Shown: positions 23,792-32,740, numbered from the stretch's first letter. The stretch: 64,000 nucleotides of DNA from Sinisalibacter lacisalsi (GCF_014640115.1 NZ_BMGI01000001.1:828501-892500), one strand, 5' to 3'. Notes: a model not told the origin generated them from the letters alone. Made by a program: numbers and translations.

Positions 23792-24601
23792 ATGCGCGGC
23801 TGGGCGCAAGGGCTTGCCATGGCGGTTGGCCTCGCGCTGGCCGCCCCGGCAATGGCCGACAACACCGGGCTCGACCGGCTCACCCTTCGCAGCGATCTGG
23901 TCGGGTGGGAGGCGGTCGGGCGGCTCGATCTCGGCGACGGGTTCTGCACCGGGGTGCTCGTGGCCCCTGATCTCGTGCTCACCGCCGCGCATTGCCTGAC
24001 CGAGGCGCAAACCGCGGGCCGGGTGGACCGGCTGATGTTTCGCGCCGGGCTGCGTGACGGCGAGGCGGTGGCGCAGGCCGCCGTCGCGCGCGCGGTTATG
24101 CACCCGGACTATCGGCCGGCAGCGGGGGCGAGCGCGGAGAACATCCGCCATGACCTGGGCCTCGTGCAACTCTCCACGCCGATCCCGGCCGCCGTCGCCG
24201 CGCCCTTCCTGGTGCAGAGCCTGCCACGGGCAGGCACCGCGGTGAGCGTGGTTTCCTATGCCAGCGGAAGGGCTGAGGCCCCGGCGCGGCAGGCGGTCTG
24301 CACCGTGCGGGGCCGCCAGTCGGGGCTGCTGGCGTTCGACTGCGACGTCACCTTCGGCGCGTCGGGTGCGCCGGTGTTCGACCTTGCGGACCGGCGCGCA
24401 CGGATCGTTTCGCTGATCTCGTCGGGCGGGGCGAGGGAGAGCGGCATGGTCGCCTTCGGCATGGAGCTGCCCGCCGCGGTCGCGGACCTGAAACATGCGC
24501 TGCGCACCGGGGCGGGGGTTTTCCCCGAATCGGACTTCAGCGCGCGCCGGCTGACCGTTGGCGAGCGCGGCGCGAGCGGGGCGCGTTTCGTGCGCCCCTG
24601 A
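23792..24601 (+). CDS. secreted trypsin-like serine protease (second of tandem pair)
   Basis: 269 residues, signal peptide ending near APAMA-DNTG. The catalytic triad is intact: GFCTGVLVAPDLVLTAAHCL (His), NIRHDLGLVQLSTPI (Asp), TFGASGAPVFDL (Ser). It is collinear with the product of 22982 throughout, including a shared Cys in the QxxCxVxGR segment (AVCTVRGR; NICNVLGR in the first) and a shared C-terminal tail (GARFVRP; GAKFVRP in the first). The conserved tail suggests a functional end, for instance recognition or secretion, rather than chance. Likely co-transcribed with the first copy. Confidence 0.87.
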   Translation: MRGWAQGLAMAVGLALAAPAMADNTGLDRLTLRSDLVGWEAVGRLDLGDGFCTGVLVAPDLVLTAAHCLTEAQTAGRVDRLMFRAGLRDGEAVAQAAVARAVMHPDYRPAAGASAENIRHDLGLVQLSTPIPAAVAAPFLVQSLPRAGTAVSVVSYASGRAEAPARQAVCTVRGRQSGLLAFDCDVTFGASGAPVFDLADRRARIVSLISSGGARESGMVAFGMELPAAVADLKHALRTGAGVFPESDFSARRLTVGERGASGARFVRP

Positions 24602-24606
24602 CGGGT

Positions 24607-24635
24607 CTTGAACGCCGAAAAAATGCGCCTACCTC
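24607..24635 (+). promoter_or_regulatory. weak sigma32-type promoter candidate for hsp20
   Basis: CTTGAAC at 24607-24613 differs by one base from the heat-shock -35 element CTTGAAA. After a 14-nt spacer comes CCTACCTC at 24628-24635, only a partial match to CCCCATNT. The position, about 90 nt before the small heat-shock gene, is reasonable. Confidence 0.3.
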
Positions 24636-24670
24636 GATGATGCGGGCGCCGCCGAGCGGGTCCGTTTTCT

Positions 24671-24723
24671 GCCCGTCCCTTCGGGAGGGCCTCACCAAGT
24701 TGTCGCTCAATGGAGGATGACCC
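24671..24723 (+). promoter_or_regulatory. structured 5' leader of hsp20, possible RNA thermometer
   Basis: A strong hairpin (GCCC-g-TCCC, loop TTC, GGGAGGGC; 24671-24690) is followed by a weak one. In the weak hairpin CTC at 24706-24708 pairs with GAG at 24713-24715, and GTC with GAC at 24719-24721. This hides part of the GGAGG ribosome site (24712-24716). A stable first stem plus a weak Shine-Dalgarno stem is the usual plan of heat-sensing leaders, but no exact ROSE consensus is present. Confidence 0.3.
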
Positions 24724-25185
24724 ATGCGCAATTTTGACCTTTCGCCGCTCTACCGTGCCACCGTCGGTTTCGACCAGCTTGCCGACATGATGGACCGGGT
24801 GTTCACCAACGACGTGAGCCGCGAGACCTACCCCCCCTACAATATCGAGAAAACCGGCGATGATGCCTGGCGCATCACCGTAGCCGTGGCAGGTTTCACC
24901 GACGCGGAACTGAACGTCGAGGTGAAGGAGAACGCGCTGCTGATCTCCGCCCGCAAGGCCGAGGACGAGACGCCGCGCACCTACCTGCATCGCGGTATCG
25001 CGACCCGCGCCTTCGAGCGCCGCTTCCACCTTGCCGATCACGTGCGGGTGACGGGCGCGGTGCACGAGAACGGGCTGTTGCACATCGACCTGGTGCGCGA
25101 GGTGCCCGAGGCGCTGAAACCGCGCCGGATCGAGATCGCCGCGGCGAAGGACATCGAAGGCAAGGCCAAGGCCATCGAAGGCTGA
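24724..25185 (+). CDS. small heat-shock protein, Hsp20/IbpA type
   Basis: 153 residues. The start MRNFDLSPLYRATVGFDQLADM is the IbpA/HspA class A signature of proteobacteria. The alpha-crystallin domain (about 35-130) holds the DAWRITVAVAGF and ENALLISARK strands and the conserved GLLHIDL segment; a short polar C-terminal tail follows without a clear I-x-I. These proteins hold unfolded polypeptides during heat stress. GGAGG lies before the ATG in a structured leader, and a strong bidirectional terminator follows at 25211. Confidence 0.93.
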   Translation: MRNFDLSPLYRATVGFDQLADMMDRVFTNDVSRETYPPYNIEKTGDDAWRITVAVAGFTDAELNVEVKENALLISARKAEDETPRTYLHRGIATRAFERRFHLADHVRVTGAVHENGLLHIDLVREVPEALKPRRIEIAAAKDIEGKAKAIEG

Positions 25186-25210
25186 GCCTCGGGTCCAACG
25201 ACCCTGACAG

Positions 25211-25247
25211 AAAAAGGGAGGGGCGATGCCCCTCCCTTCGTGTTTTT
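25211..25247. terminator. bidirectional rho-independent terminator
   Basis: Perfect 9-bp stem GGGAGGGGC/GCCCCTCCC (25216-25224, 25228-25236) with loop GAT. AAAAA precedes it and a T-rich run (TTCGTGTTTTTT) follows. It serves hsp20 from the left and can stop the convergent phytase-like gene from the right. Confidence 0.88.
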
Positions 25248-25257
25248 TGCGGCAGGA

Positions 25258-27423
25258 TCAGTCGAGCGTACCGATGGTGAAGAACATCGTCTCGCCCGAA
25301 TGGTCATCGACACCATCGTTGTCGGTCGAGATCCAGGCGGTGCCGTCGGCGGCGATCGCGAGGCCCTCGACCTTGTCGAGCACATAGCCGCCGGTCGAGG
25401 TGAGGTCCGCGATCAGGTCGCGCACCACCTCGCGGCTCACCACCGGCAGTTCGCCGCCGAGCGCCGCGGGGACCATCTCGGAAGCGGGCACGCGGGTGAC
25501 GAGCTTGGTCACCGCGGCGGTGCCGAGCTGGTTGTCGCGCTCCACGAGGTAGACCCAGTCGCCGTGGGCGGTGATTTCCGAGAGGCCAACCCAGCCGTAG
25601 TCTGGCGCCGTCTTCTCGTAATGCACCGCGCCCCATTCACCGCTTTCGGTGTTGTAGGCGAGGAGTTTCACGTGGTTCTCGGGGTCGTCCGCCCATTCGC
25701 GCTGCACGGCCATCCAGAGCGTGTCGCCAACCTTGGTGATCCCCTCGAAGCCGAAGCGCTTTTCGACGGCCATGAGCGCCGCCGGCAGCCCGATCTCCTG
25801 CTTGATCTCGCCCTCGGCGTTCACGTGGTAAAGCGCGTGCGGGATGACGCGGTCGGTGCGGCCTTCGGAGGCCAGCCAGAAACCGCCCTCGCCATCGAGG
25901 GTGATGCCCTCGATATCGAGTTTCTGGGCCGGTCGGCCCGCGCGGTTGATGCCGATCGCGTCGACGATCCGGGCCGGCGTTGCCGAGGTGTCGATCTTGA
26001 AGATCGTCGGCTGGTAGCCATAGAAGCTGTCATTCACGGCCCAGACGATGCCGCCCTCGTCGGCGACCATGCCCGAGATCGCGCCCCAGCCGGTCAACTC
26101 GTCCATCCCTGCGGAGGTGAGATGCGGGTAAGCCGGCGCCGCGTCCTGGTATTCGTAGAGCATCACGTGAGCACGGGCAGCGCCATCCTCGATCCCGTCA
26201 AACTCGTTGGCGGTTGCCAGAAGGTTGCGCTCGGGGATCGCCACGGCGCCCTCGGGCGAGATGCCCGACGGAAGAAGCTGCTTCAAAACCGGGTTCGCCG
26301 GGTCGGTCATGTCGTAGACACCGACGACCGATGCACGCTCGGCCAGCAGGAACAGGTAGGGCGTGCCGCCGAAAACGGCGAATTCCATGCCCTCGGGTTC
26401 CACGCCCTTGGCGTCGGAACGGCGATCCGGATAGTGGCCGATCTGCACAACGGCGTGCTCGAAGGCCGGACCCGATTCATGAACGACCGTGCCGTCCTTG
26501 CGGAACACGGTGAACCCGCGCGACCCGCCGTCCATGTCGCCCTCGTTGGCGGTAACGAAATGATCGTTGTCGATCCACTGAATGCCGTCGGGCTCACGCA
26601 CGACGCCCGCTTGCGACTCGTCGAAGATCAGGGCGGCGCGTTCGTCGGTGGCGTCGATGCCCTCGAGGTCGACCGCGCCGGCCGAGAAGTGGCTCACGAC
26701 CTCGCCGGTGGAAGACAGAACGACGATGTGGTTGTTCTCCTGAAGCGTCACGACGATCTCGCCCGCGGCGTTCACGTCGACGAACTCGGGCTCCGGATCC
26801 TCGGGCGCGATCTCGGCAAGGCCGGTCACGTCGGCGCGGATCTGCTGGTCGCAAAGCATCATGCCCGCCCCGTCGAGCGGAACGATGGCGACCCAGCCGG
26901 CCGGCATTTGCGGCACCCGGCCGTCGCCGGCATCTTCGTCACGCTCGTTCTCGATGGCGACGGTCACGAACGCCCCGTCCGGCGCGACGGCCGTCGAATC
27001 GGGCTGGCCGCCGAGGTCGCAGCGTCCGGCTTCGGTGCCGGTGGCGAGGTCGATGTGCAGCAGGTAGCCCGAGGGCTCGATGTAGCTTTCCGACGTGTTG
27101 ACGCCCGCGAACACGGTATTGCCATGCGTCGAGACGGCGGTGGGTTCGCCGTCGAGAGTGATATTGCCAAGCGGCAGGGGATTGGCCGGGTCGGTAATGT
27201 CGACAAGGCCGATCACACCGAGCGGGCTGTCGGAATAGGCGAGCGTCATGCCATCGGCGCTGGCCGCGATGATCTCGGCCGAGCTTTCGCGGGCGACATC
27301 TTCGCCCTCGGCCATGTTCGAGGCCACCGGGAACGAGGCGATGCGGTTGAAATTCATCTCGGCGTTTGCTGCGCCTGCCATCAGGGCAAGAGCCGAGGTG
27401 AGGGTGAGAAGGGTGGCTTTCAT
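25258..27423 (-). CDS. secreted esterase-like activity of phytase family protein
   Basis: 721 residues with a signal peptide (KATLLTLTSALALMAGAANA-EMNF). The N-terminal two thirds form a beta-propeller-like region with repeated xxVVDxTDPANPxxL modules (VDITDPANPLPLGN near 70; YDMTDPANPVLKQL near 365), as in choice-of-anchor I proteins. The C-terminal part (about 440-700) is the phytase-like esterase domain (GWGAISGMVADEGGIVWAV and DIEGITLDGEGGFWLASEGR parts). Likely periplasmic or secreted; the phosphate- or ester-hydrolysing role is by family only. The start at 27423 has GGAGGATCCC before it. Convergent with hsp20. Confidence 0.85.
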   Translation of the reverse strand: MKATLLTLTSALALMAGAANAEMNFNRIASFPVASNMAEGEDVARESSAEIIAASADGMTLAYSDSPLGVIGLVDITDPANPLPLGNITLDGEPTAVSTHGNTVFAGVNTSESYIEPSGYLLHIDLATGTEAGRCDLGGQPDSTAVAPDGAFVTVAIENERDEDAGDGRVPQMPAGWVAIVPLDGAGMMLCDQQIRADVTGLAEIAPEDPEPEFVDVNAAGEIVVTLQENNHIVVLSSTGEVVSHFSAGAVDLEGIDATDERAALIFDESQAGVVREPDGIQWIDNDHFVTANEGDMDGGSRGFTVFRKDGTVVHESGPAFEHAVVQIGHYPDRRSDAKGVEPEGMEFAVFGGTPYLFLLAERASVVGVYDMTDPANPVLKQLLPSGISPEGAVAIPERNLLATANEFDGIEDGAARAHVMLYEYQDAAPAYPHLTSAGMDELTGWGAISGMVADEGGIVWAVNDSFYGYQPTIFKIDTSATPARIVDAIGINRAGRPAQKLDIEGITLDGEGGFWLASEGRTDRVIPHALYHVNAEGEIKQEIGLPAALMAVEKRFGFEGITKVGDTLWMAVQREWADDPENHVKLLAYNTESGEWGAVHYEKTAPDYGWVGLSEITAHGDWVYLVERDNQLGTAAVTKLVTRVPASEMVPAALGGELPVVSREVVRDLIADLTSTGGYVLDKVEGLAIAADGTAWISTDNDGVDDHSGETMFFTIGTLD

Positions 27424-27510
27424 GGGATCCTCCGGGAAATACCGATCTGCCGGAGGTGACCCCGCGACATTACAGGAGCGTGACGCCTGCATGACGGGTC
27501 GGTGAAATCC

Positions 27511-27912
27511 TCAGCGATCCGTGAGCCCGCGGAACAGGACCTTGCCGGCGCCGATCTCGCCCACCCATTTGCCGCCGCCGCCTTCGCCGCAATAATCCCA
27601 GTTGCCGGTGAAGCTGGTATAGCCCGGGTTGAACTGCAGCGTGACCGCGCCCCAGTGGTTGGAGCCGTCGACGGCGCTGTCGCAGGTGACGCCTGAACCC
27701 GACTCGATCCAGGTGCCGGTAATCACCGGGCCCGACGCGCCGAGGCGCATCTGGCCGATGATCCGGCCGTTGTCGTAGTCATAGGGCGCGAAGATGCGCA
27801 GCTCACCCGGCGTGTCAGGGAGCGTCATCGTGTTGTAGCTTGTCGAGCAGTCGCCCGCCTGCGCGCCTGTTGCGAAAACAATCGCGGTGAACATCATCAT
27901 AATGCGGTTCAT
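27511..27912 (-). CDS. small secreted protein of unknown function
   Basis: 133 residues with a signal peptide (NRIMMMFTAIVFATGAQA-GDCS). Four Cys in the mature part could form two disulfides (GDCSTS, VTCDSA, WDYCGEG). The sequence is rich in Gly and Trp (GNWDYCGEGGGGKWVGEIG), suggesting a small beta-rich domain. No family recognised. It lies 87 nt upstream of the phytase-like gene on the same strand and may share its transcript. Confidence 0.7.
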   Translation of the reverse strand: MNRIMMMFTAIVFATGAQAGDCSTSYNTMTLPDTPGELRIFAPYDYDNGRIIGQMRLGASGPVITGTWIESGSGVTCDSAVDGSNHWGAVTLQFNPGYTSFTGNWDYCGEGGGGKWVGEIGAGKVLFRGLTDR

Positions 27913-28017
27913 GGCATGCCCTCCTTTGCGCGCAAGATCGGGCAAACGCGGCGGCCCCCGCCATGATCGGGCGCAAATCGGGCGCGGTCGGCAGCGATCG
28001 GCCGACCGCGCCCTGGC

Positions 28018-29496
28018 TCAGATCGCCATGCAGATGTATTTCATCTCGAGGAAATCCTCGATCCCGTGGCGCGAGCCCTCGCGGCCGAGGCCCGATTGCT
28101 TGACCCCGCCGAAGGGGGCGACCTCGGTGGAAATGATCCCGGTGTTGACCCCGACGATGCCGTATTCCAGCGCCTCGGCCACCTTGTAGACGCGGCTGAG
28201 GTCGCGGGCATAGAAGTAGGAGGCGAGCCCGAAAATCGTGTCGTTGGCCTTCGCGATCACGTCGTCCTCGTCGGTGAAGGAAAACAGCGGTGCGAGGGGG
28301 CCAAAGGTTTCGTCTTGCGCGAATTCCATCTCCGAGGTCGCGCCGGTGACGATCGTCGGCTGGAAGAACAGCCCGCCCTTCTCGTGATGGTCGCCGCCGA
28401 GGATCACCTCGGCACCCTTGGCGCGCGCGTCGGCGATGTGTTCCTCCACCTTCTTCACCGCGTCCTCGCTGACCAGCGGCCCAAGCTCGGTGCCCTCGTC
28501 GAGCCCGTCGCCCACATGCATCTTGCCTACCGCCTCAGCGAGCTTTTTGGCGAATTCATCGTAAACGCCTTCCTGCACGTAGATCCGGTTGGCGCAGACG
28601 CAGGTTTGCCCGTTGTTGCGGAACTTCGACGCGATCGCGCCCTGCACGGCGGCATCGAGATCGGCGTCGTCGAAGACGATGAAGGGGGCGTTGCCGCCCA
28701 GCTCCATCGAACACTTTTTCACCTGGTCGGCGGCCTGCCGCAGCAGGATGCGGCCCACGAAGGTGGAGCCGGTGAAGGTGATCTTGCGCACCGCGTGGTT
28801 CTCGGAAAACTCCTTGCCGATGTCGGAGCTTTTCGACGAGGTCACCACGTTGAACAGACCCTTGGGCAGGCCCGCGCGTTCGGCCAGAACCGCCAGCGCC
28901 AGGGCCGACAGCGGGGTTTCGCCCGCCGGCTTGGCCACCACGCCGCAGCCCGCGGCGAGCGCGGGGCCGACCTTGCGGGTAATCATCGCGTTGGGAAAGT
29001 TCCACGGCGTGATCGAGGCCACCACGCCAACGGGCTGCTTGATCACCTGAAGGCGCATGTTGGGCAGGTGCGGCGGGATCGTCTCGCCATAGATCCGCTT
29101 GCCCTCCTCGGCGAACCACTCGATGAAGCTGGCGCCGTAGGCGATCTCGCCCATCGCTTCCTTGACCGGCTTGCCCATCTCGGCGGTGAGGATGAGAGCG
29201 AGATCCTGCTGGTTCTCCATCATCAGGTTGAACCACGCGCGCAGTATATTGGCGCGTTCCTTCGCGGTGAGCGCCTGCCACCCCTTCATCGCCGCTTCGG
29301 CCGCGGCAATGGCGCGGGCGGTTTCATCGCGGCCGAGATCGGCCACTTCGCAGATCACGTCGCCACGGGCGGGGTTTGTGACGGGGAAGGTGGCGCCGTC
29401 GTCGGCGTCGATCCATTCGCCGGCCACGAAGGCCTTGGTGGCGATCAGTGACGGGTCTTTCAGGAGCGAGGCGAGATCGGTTGCGTCGCGCGGCAT
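28018..29496 (-). CDS. gabD: NAD(P)-dependent succinate-semialdehyde dehydrogenase
   Basis: 492 residues of the aldehyde dehydrogenase superfamily. Landmarks: TPWNFPNAMITRKVGPALAA (substrate/cofactor entry), the FTGSTFVGR turn, the active-site Glu in MELGGNAPFIVF and the catalytic Cys in NNGQTCVCANRIYV. The last has two Cys (CVC), typical of GabD. The C-terminal GIISTEVAPFGGVKQSGLGREGS also fits succinate-semialdehyde dehydrogenase, which finishes GABA breakdown to succinate. The start at 29496 has GGGAGACC upstream. It is divergent from the hydrolase gene at 29553. No GABA transaminase is nearby, so the physiological pathway is open. Confidence 0.9.
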   Translation of the reverse strand: MPRDATDLASLLKDPSLIATKAFVAGEWIDADDGATFPVTNPARGDVICEVADLGRDETARAIAAAEAAMKGWQALTAKERANILRAWFNLMMENQQDLALILTAEMGKPVKEAMGEIAYGASFIEWFAEEGKRIYGETIPPHLPNMRLQVIKQPVGVVASITPWNFPNAMITRKVGPALAAGCGVVAKPAGETPLSALALAVLAERAGLPKGLFNVVTSSKSSDIGKEFSENHAVRKITFTGSTFVGRILLRQAADQVKKCSMELGGNAPFIVFDDADLDAAVQGAIASKFRNNGQTCVCANRIYVQEGVYDEFAKKLAEAVGKMHVGDGLDEGTELGPLVSEDAVKKVEEHIADARAKGAEVILGGDHHEKGGLFFQPTIVTGATSEMEFAQDETFGPLAPLFSFTDEDDVIAKANDTIFGLASYFYARDLSRVYKVAEALEYGIVGVNTGIISTEVAPFGGVKQSGLGREGSRHGIEDFLEMKYICMAI

Positions 29497-29552
29497 TTTG
29501 GTCTCCCTTGTTGGTCCGGGGCGCGCATGCTGGCTCCGAAGGAGGGCGCCCG

Positions 29553-30350
29553 ATGGATTACGATCTCGCATATGCTAACGCCGATTTCATCCCGAATGCC
29601 ATGGCCTATCCGCCGCGCTGGGCACGCGAGGCGGAGGAATGGCGCGCCGCGCGCAAGGATCGTGCGCGGCTGGGGCTGAGCTATGGGGATGGCGCGCGCA
29701 ACGCGCTCGATCTGTTCCTGCCGGACGGCGAGGCGCGCGGGCTCGTCGTCTTCGTGCATGGCGGCTACTGGCTGAAATTCGCGCGCGGAGACTGGTCGGG
29801 CTTTGCCGCCGGGCCGGTGAAGCGCGGCTGGGCAGTGGCGATGCCCTCCTACACGCTCGCCCCCGGCGCGCACATTCGCGAGATCACTGGCGAGATCGCG
29901 GTGGCGGTGACGCGCGCGGCGGCGGAGGTGGCGGGGCCGATCGCGCTTACCGGCCATTCGGCGGGGGGCCATCTCGTGGCGCGGATGAACTGCGCCGACG
30001 TGGCCCTGCCCGACGATCTGGCCGCGCGGATCGCCCGGATCGTGCCGATCTCGCCGGTCGGCGACCTGCGCCCGCTGATGCGCACGCGGATGAACGCCGA
30101 TCTGCGCCTCGATGCCGCTGAGGCCGAAGCCGAAAGCCCCACGCTCTGCACCGAGCGGCGCGGGATCGACACCCGCGTCTGGGTGGGTGCCGAGGAACGG
30201 CCGGCCTTTCTCGATCAGGCCGACTGGCTGACCGAGGCCTGGCCCGAGGCGCGGCTTCGCATTGCCCCCGGGCGGCACCATTTCGACGTGATCGACGCGC
30301 TGAAAGACGCCGACAGCGCTGTCGTCGCCGATCTGGTCGGGCGCGATTGA
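29553..30350 (+). CDS. alpha/beta hydrolase (carboxylesterase/kynurenine-formamidase-like)
   Basis: 265 residues. HGGYW at 69-73 is the oxyanion motif of the hormone-sensitive-lipase and kynurenine formamidase branch; the nucleophile elbow is LTGHSAGGHL near residue 133, and the late His is in APGRHHFDVID. No signal peptide. The arrangement of HGGYW, GHSAGG and HHFD matches the arylformamidase-like group, but no tryptophan catabolism genes are near. GGAGGGC lies 7 nt before the ATG. Divergent from gabD. Confidence 0.83.
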   Translation: MDYDLAYANADFIPNAMAYPPRWAREAEEWRAARKDRARLGLSYGDGARNALDLFLPDGEARGLVVFVHGGYWLKFARGDWSGFAAGPVKRGWAVAMPSYTLAPGAHIREITGEIAVAVTRAAAEVAGPIALTGHSAGGHLVARMNCADVALPDDLAARIARIVPISPVGDLRPLMRTRMNADLRLDAAEAEAESPTLCTERRGIDTRVWVGAEERPAFLDQADWLTEAWPEARLRIAPGRHHFDVIDALKDADSAVVADLVGRD

Positions 30351-30401
30351 CAGGCCCGGTGCGCGGACCAGAATACGCGCGCCTTCCGGAGACCGAATCC
30401 C

Positions 30402-31109
30402 ATGCGTTTGCCTCTGTTCCTTGCCCTTGCCGCCCTCCTGCCGGGTGCCGTGTTCGCCGAACAAGCGATGTGCGAATACCGCCACCCCGACCGGCCTTCA
30501 TGGGATTTCTTCGCGGCCTGCACCGTCGACGAGGCCACGCAGAATGGGGTGGTGACGCTCCGGGCCAGTGTGATGAACGGTTCGCGCTTCACGATCGAAG
30601 CCGCGGCTGACGGTTTGGCGGACGCAAAGGTAAACGGGCTTGCCGCCATCCGGCTGGATCGCGAGGACGCGCGCTGTTACCGGACCGAGGCGGAGGCGGA
30701 GCTTGTCTGTCTGCATCCGCGTGACGCCGCCCCCGCCGCGGGGCCTGCCCCGGCCCCGGAAGCGGCAAATGCCGACATCGGCTTCGGAGGCGGGCAGGCC
30801 GGGTTCTGCCTGCTCACCGCGCGTGAAGGCGGGGTTGAGGTGCTCACCGAATACGGCGCTTGCGTGAAGCGGGAGAATTGCGTCGCCAGCGACGCGGGCG
30901 GCACCACTTGCCTTACGGATTACGATTGGAAAAGCGGCCGGCTGAGCGAAATGGCCCGCGCCGAGGGCTGGCAGACGCTTGATGGCGCGACGGTGGAAGC
31001 GGGTGAACAGGGCTGCTTCACCGATGCGCGGGGTGGTGTTCGGTTCTGCTTCTCGCCCCGGGCGATGACGGCGGCGGCGCACCCCGTGCTCGCCACCGTC
31101 AGCCCATGA
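30402..31109 (+). CDS. secreted hypothetical protein, cysteine-rich
   Basis: 235 residues with a signal peptide (RLPLFLALAALLPGAVFA-EQAM). The mature chain has about ten Cys distributed in pairs (MCEYR, FAACTV, ARCYRT, LVCLHP, GFCLLT, GACVKRENCV, TTCLTD, GCFTD, RFCFS), consistent with a disulfide-bonded periplasmic or external protein. An Ala/Pro linker (PAAGPAPAPEAA) splits it into two domains at about residue 120. No family recognised. It follows the hydrolase by 51 nt in the same direction, so co-transcription is possible. Confidence 0.7.
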   Translation: MRLPLFLALAALLPGAVFAEQAMCEYRHPDRPSWDFFAACTVDEATQNGVVTLRASVMNGSRFTIEAAADGLADAKVNGLAAIRLDREDARCYRTEAEAELVCLHPRDAAPAAGPAPAPEAANADIGFGGGQAGFCLLTAREGGVEVLTEYGACVKRENCVASDAGGTTCLTDYDWKSGRLSEMARAEGWQTLDGATVEAGEQGCFTDARGGVRFCFSPRAMTAAAHPVLATVSP

Positions 31110-31115
31110 ACGCGG

Positions 31116-31673
31116 TCAGCGGCCGAATTCCTTCAGGCCGTTGAAGTCGATCTCTTCGAGGATGGCAATCATCACTTCCGGATCCGCCCCCGAAGCCTGA
31201 ACGATGATCCGCCCGTCGATCAGCCCGGTGAGATCGCCGTCGTCAAACAGGAACTTCTCGCGCCCGACCCGGTGGGTCTTCAGCCCCATGATCGCGGCGT
31301 TCGAGATCATGCCGCCGAACATCGCCACCATCGGGTTGTCGGCCATGATCGAGATCGTGAAGGTCTCGGTGCCGTCGCTATAGGTCGCCTCGGCCGCCGC
31401 GCCGCCGCCGAGGAAGGAAAGGCCGACGTTCATGTCGCTCTCGCCGATCTCGCGGGTCCATCCGTCGGGCGGCTCGGGCAGGAAACTGGTGAGCTCCTGC
31501 GCCGACATCGCCTGCAGGAGCTGTTTGGCGTAGTCGAGCTCCTCGATGGCATACTTGATGTCGCCGTCCTCGTAGGCTTGCAGCGCCGAGGAAAGCGTGT
31601 CGGTCACTTCGTCGGCCAGCGCCGGGTTGGCGACGGACAACATCAAGAGAGCGAATGAAGTAGCGCGAAACAT
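31116..31673 (-). CDS. secreted hypothetical protein
   Basis: 185 residues with a signal peptide (FRATSFALLMLSVANPALA-DEVT). The first 60 mature residues are helical and acidic (LSSALQAYEDGDIKYAIEE, then LDYAKQLLQ), like a TPR-type helix pair. The rest is mixed, with a Gly/Ala-rich turn (LGGGAAAEATYS) and a C-terminal alpha-beta unit. The start at 31673 has GGGAGGCCCC before it. Convergent with the Cys-rich protein gene, 6 nt between stops. Function unknown. Confidence 0.72.
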   Translation of the reverse strand: MFRATSFALLMLSVANPALADEVTDTLSSALQAYEDGDIKYAIEELDYAKQLLQAMSAQELTSFLPEPPDGWTREIGESDMNVGLSFLGGGAAAEATYSDGTETFTISIMADNPMVAMFGGMISNAAIMGLKTHRVGREKFLFDDGDLTGLIDGRIIVQASGADPEVMIAILEEIDFNGLKEFGR

Positions 31674-31738
31674 TGGGGCCTCCCATTGGCATTTCAGGTC
31701 ACGATAGCCGCGAAGCTCGCACCGATCCTTGATCGGCG

Positions 31739-32731
31739 TCAAACTCCACCGAAACGGTTCGCCCAGGCGGGCAGGGGGTCGCCCGGCGCCGGCCTTGCGG
31801 CATGCACGCCGCGGGCGATCGCGCGCGCCAGGCAGATCGCGGCGGCATGGCCGAGGCGCAGCGGATCGGCCTCGGGGTTGGCGAGCGGTTTCGCGCCGGT
31901 GGCGGCGGCGAAAACCAGATCACCGTCGAAGGGCGTGTGGCTGGGGAGCAGCGCGCGCGCCATGCCGTCATGTGCAGCCACGGCGAGCCGCGTGGCCTGC
32001 GCTTGCGTGAGCGCGGCGTCGGTCGCGACGATGGCGATGGTGGTGGCGGCGCGCGGCGTGAGCTTGGTGACAGGCTCCACGCCCGGGTCGAACCCGGTGA
32101 CCGGCCCCAGCCCGCCGAACTCCGCCCCGAACTCCCAGGGCGCGGCCCAGAACCGGCCATCCGGCCCGGTGGCGCTGCCCACCGCGTTGACCACGACAAG
32201 CGCGCCCACGGTGAGGCCTCCCTCGAGCACCAGCGAGGCCGAGCCCAGCCCGCCCTTGAGATCGGCCAGTGTCGCCCCCGTGCCCGCGCCGATCGTGCCG
32301 AGCGCGAAATCCTCTGCCAGGGCGGCAAGCGCCTCCCGCCCGAGCCGTTTGTAGGGGTTTTCGGCCCAGTTCTTGTCGCCACCGTTCAGCAGATCGAAGG
32401 CAATCGCGCCGGGCACGATCGGCACCTTCTGCCCGCCCACGTCGAAGCCACGGCCCTGCGCGCGCAGCCTATCGGCCACGCCCGAGGCCGCGTCGAGCCC
32501 GAAGGCCGACCCGCCCGAAAGCACCAGCGCGTCAACCTCCTGCACCAGCTTGTCGGGCGCCAGCAGATCGGTTTCCCGCGTGCCCGGCGCGCCGCCCATC
32601 ACGTGCACGGCGGCCACGAAAGGCGCCTCGCCCGCCAGCACGGTCACGCCGGTTTTCACCGTATCGTCGGCGGCATTGCCCACCTTCAGCCCTGCCACGT
32701 CGGTGATCAGGTTGCGCGCACCCGGTTTCAT
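31739..32731 (-). CDS. P1 family peptidase (DmpA/aminopeptidase type)
   Basis: 330 residues of the P1/DmpA Ntn-hydrolase family. The first half has NLITDVAGLKVGNA and VDALVLSGGSAFGLDAASG; the self-cleavage site region is recognisable as LKGGLGSASLVL with a Ser that would become the N-terminal nucleophile, followed by TVGALVVVNAVG. Such enzymes are aminopeptidases or amidases of D- or beta-peptides. The start ATG at 32731 uses AAGAAGG, which is the terminal part of intergenic repeat copy B. It is preceded by the SDR gene on the same strand. Confidence 0.87.
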   Translation of the reverse strand: MKPGARNLITDVAGLKVGNAADDTVKTGVTVLAGEAPFVAAVHVMGGAPGTRETDLLAPDKLVQEVDALVLSGGSAFGLDAASGVADRLRAQGRGFDVGGQKVPIVPGAIAFDLLNGGDKNWAENPYKRLGREALAALAEDFALGTIGAGTGATLADLKGGLGSASLVLEGGLTVGALVVVNAVGSATGPDGRFWAAPWEFGAEFGGLGPVTGFDPGVEPVTKLTPRAATTIAIVATDAALTQAQATRLAVAAHDGMARALLPSHTPFDGDLVFAAATGAKPLANPEADPLRLGHAAAICLARAIARGVHAARPAPGDPLPAWANRFGGV

Positions 32732-32740
32732 CGCATCTGT

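Noticed and set aside
24671-24723. Classical ROSE element
   Set aside because: The expected conserved pairing block next to the ribosome site is not present in its exact form, so only a general thermometer-like structure is claimed.
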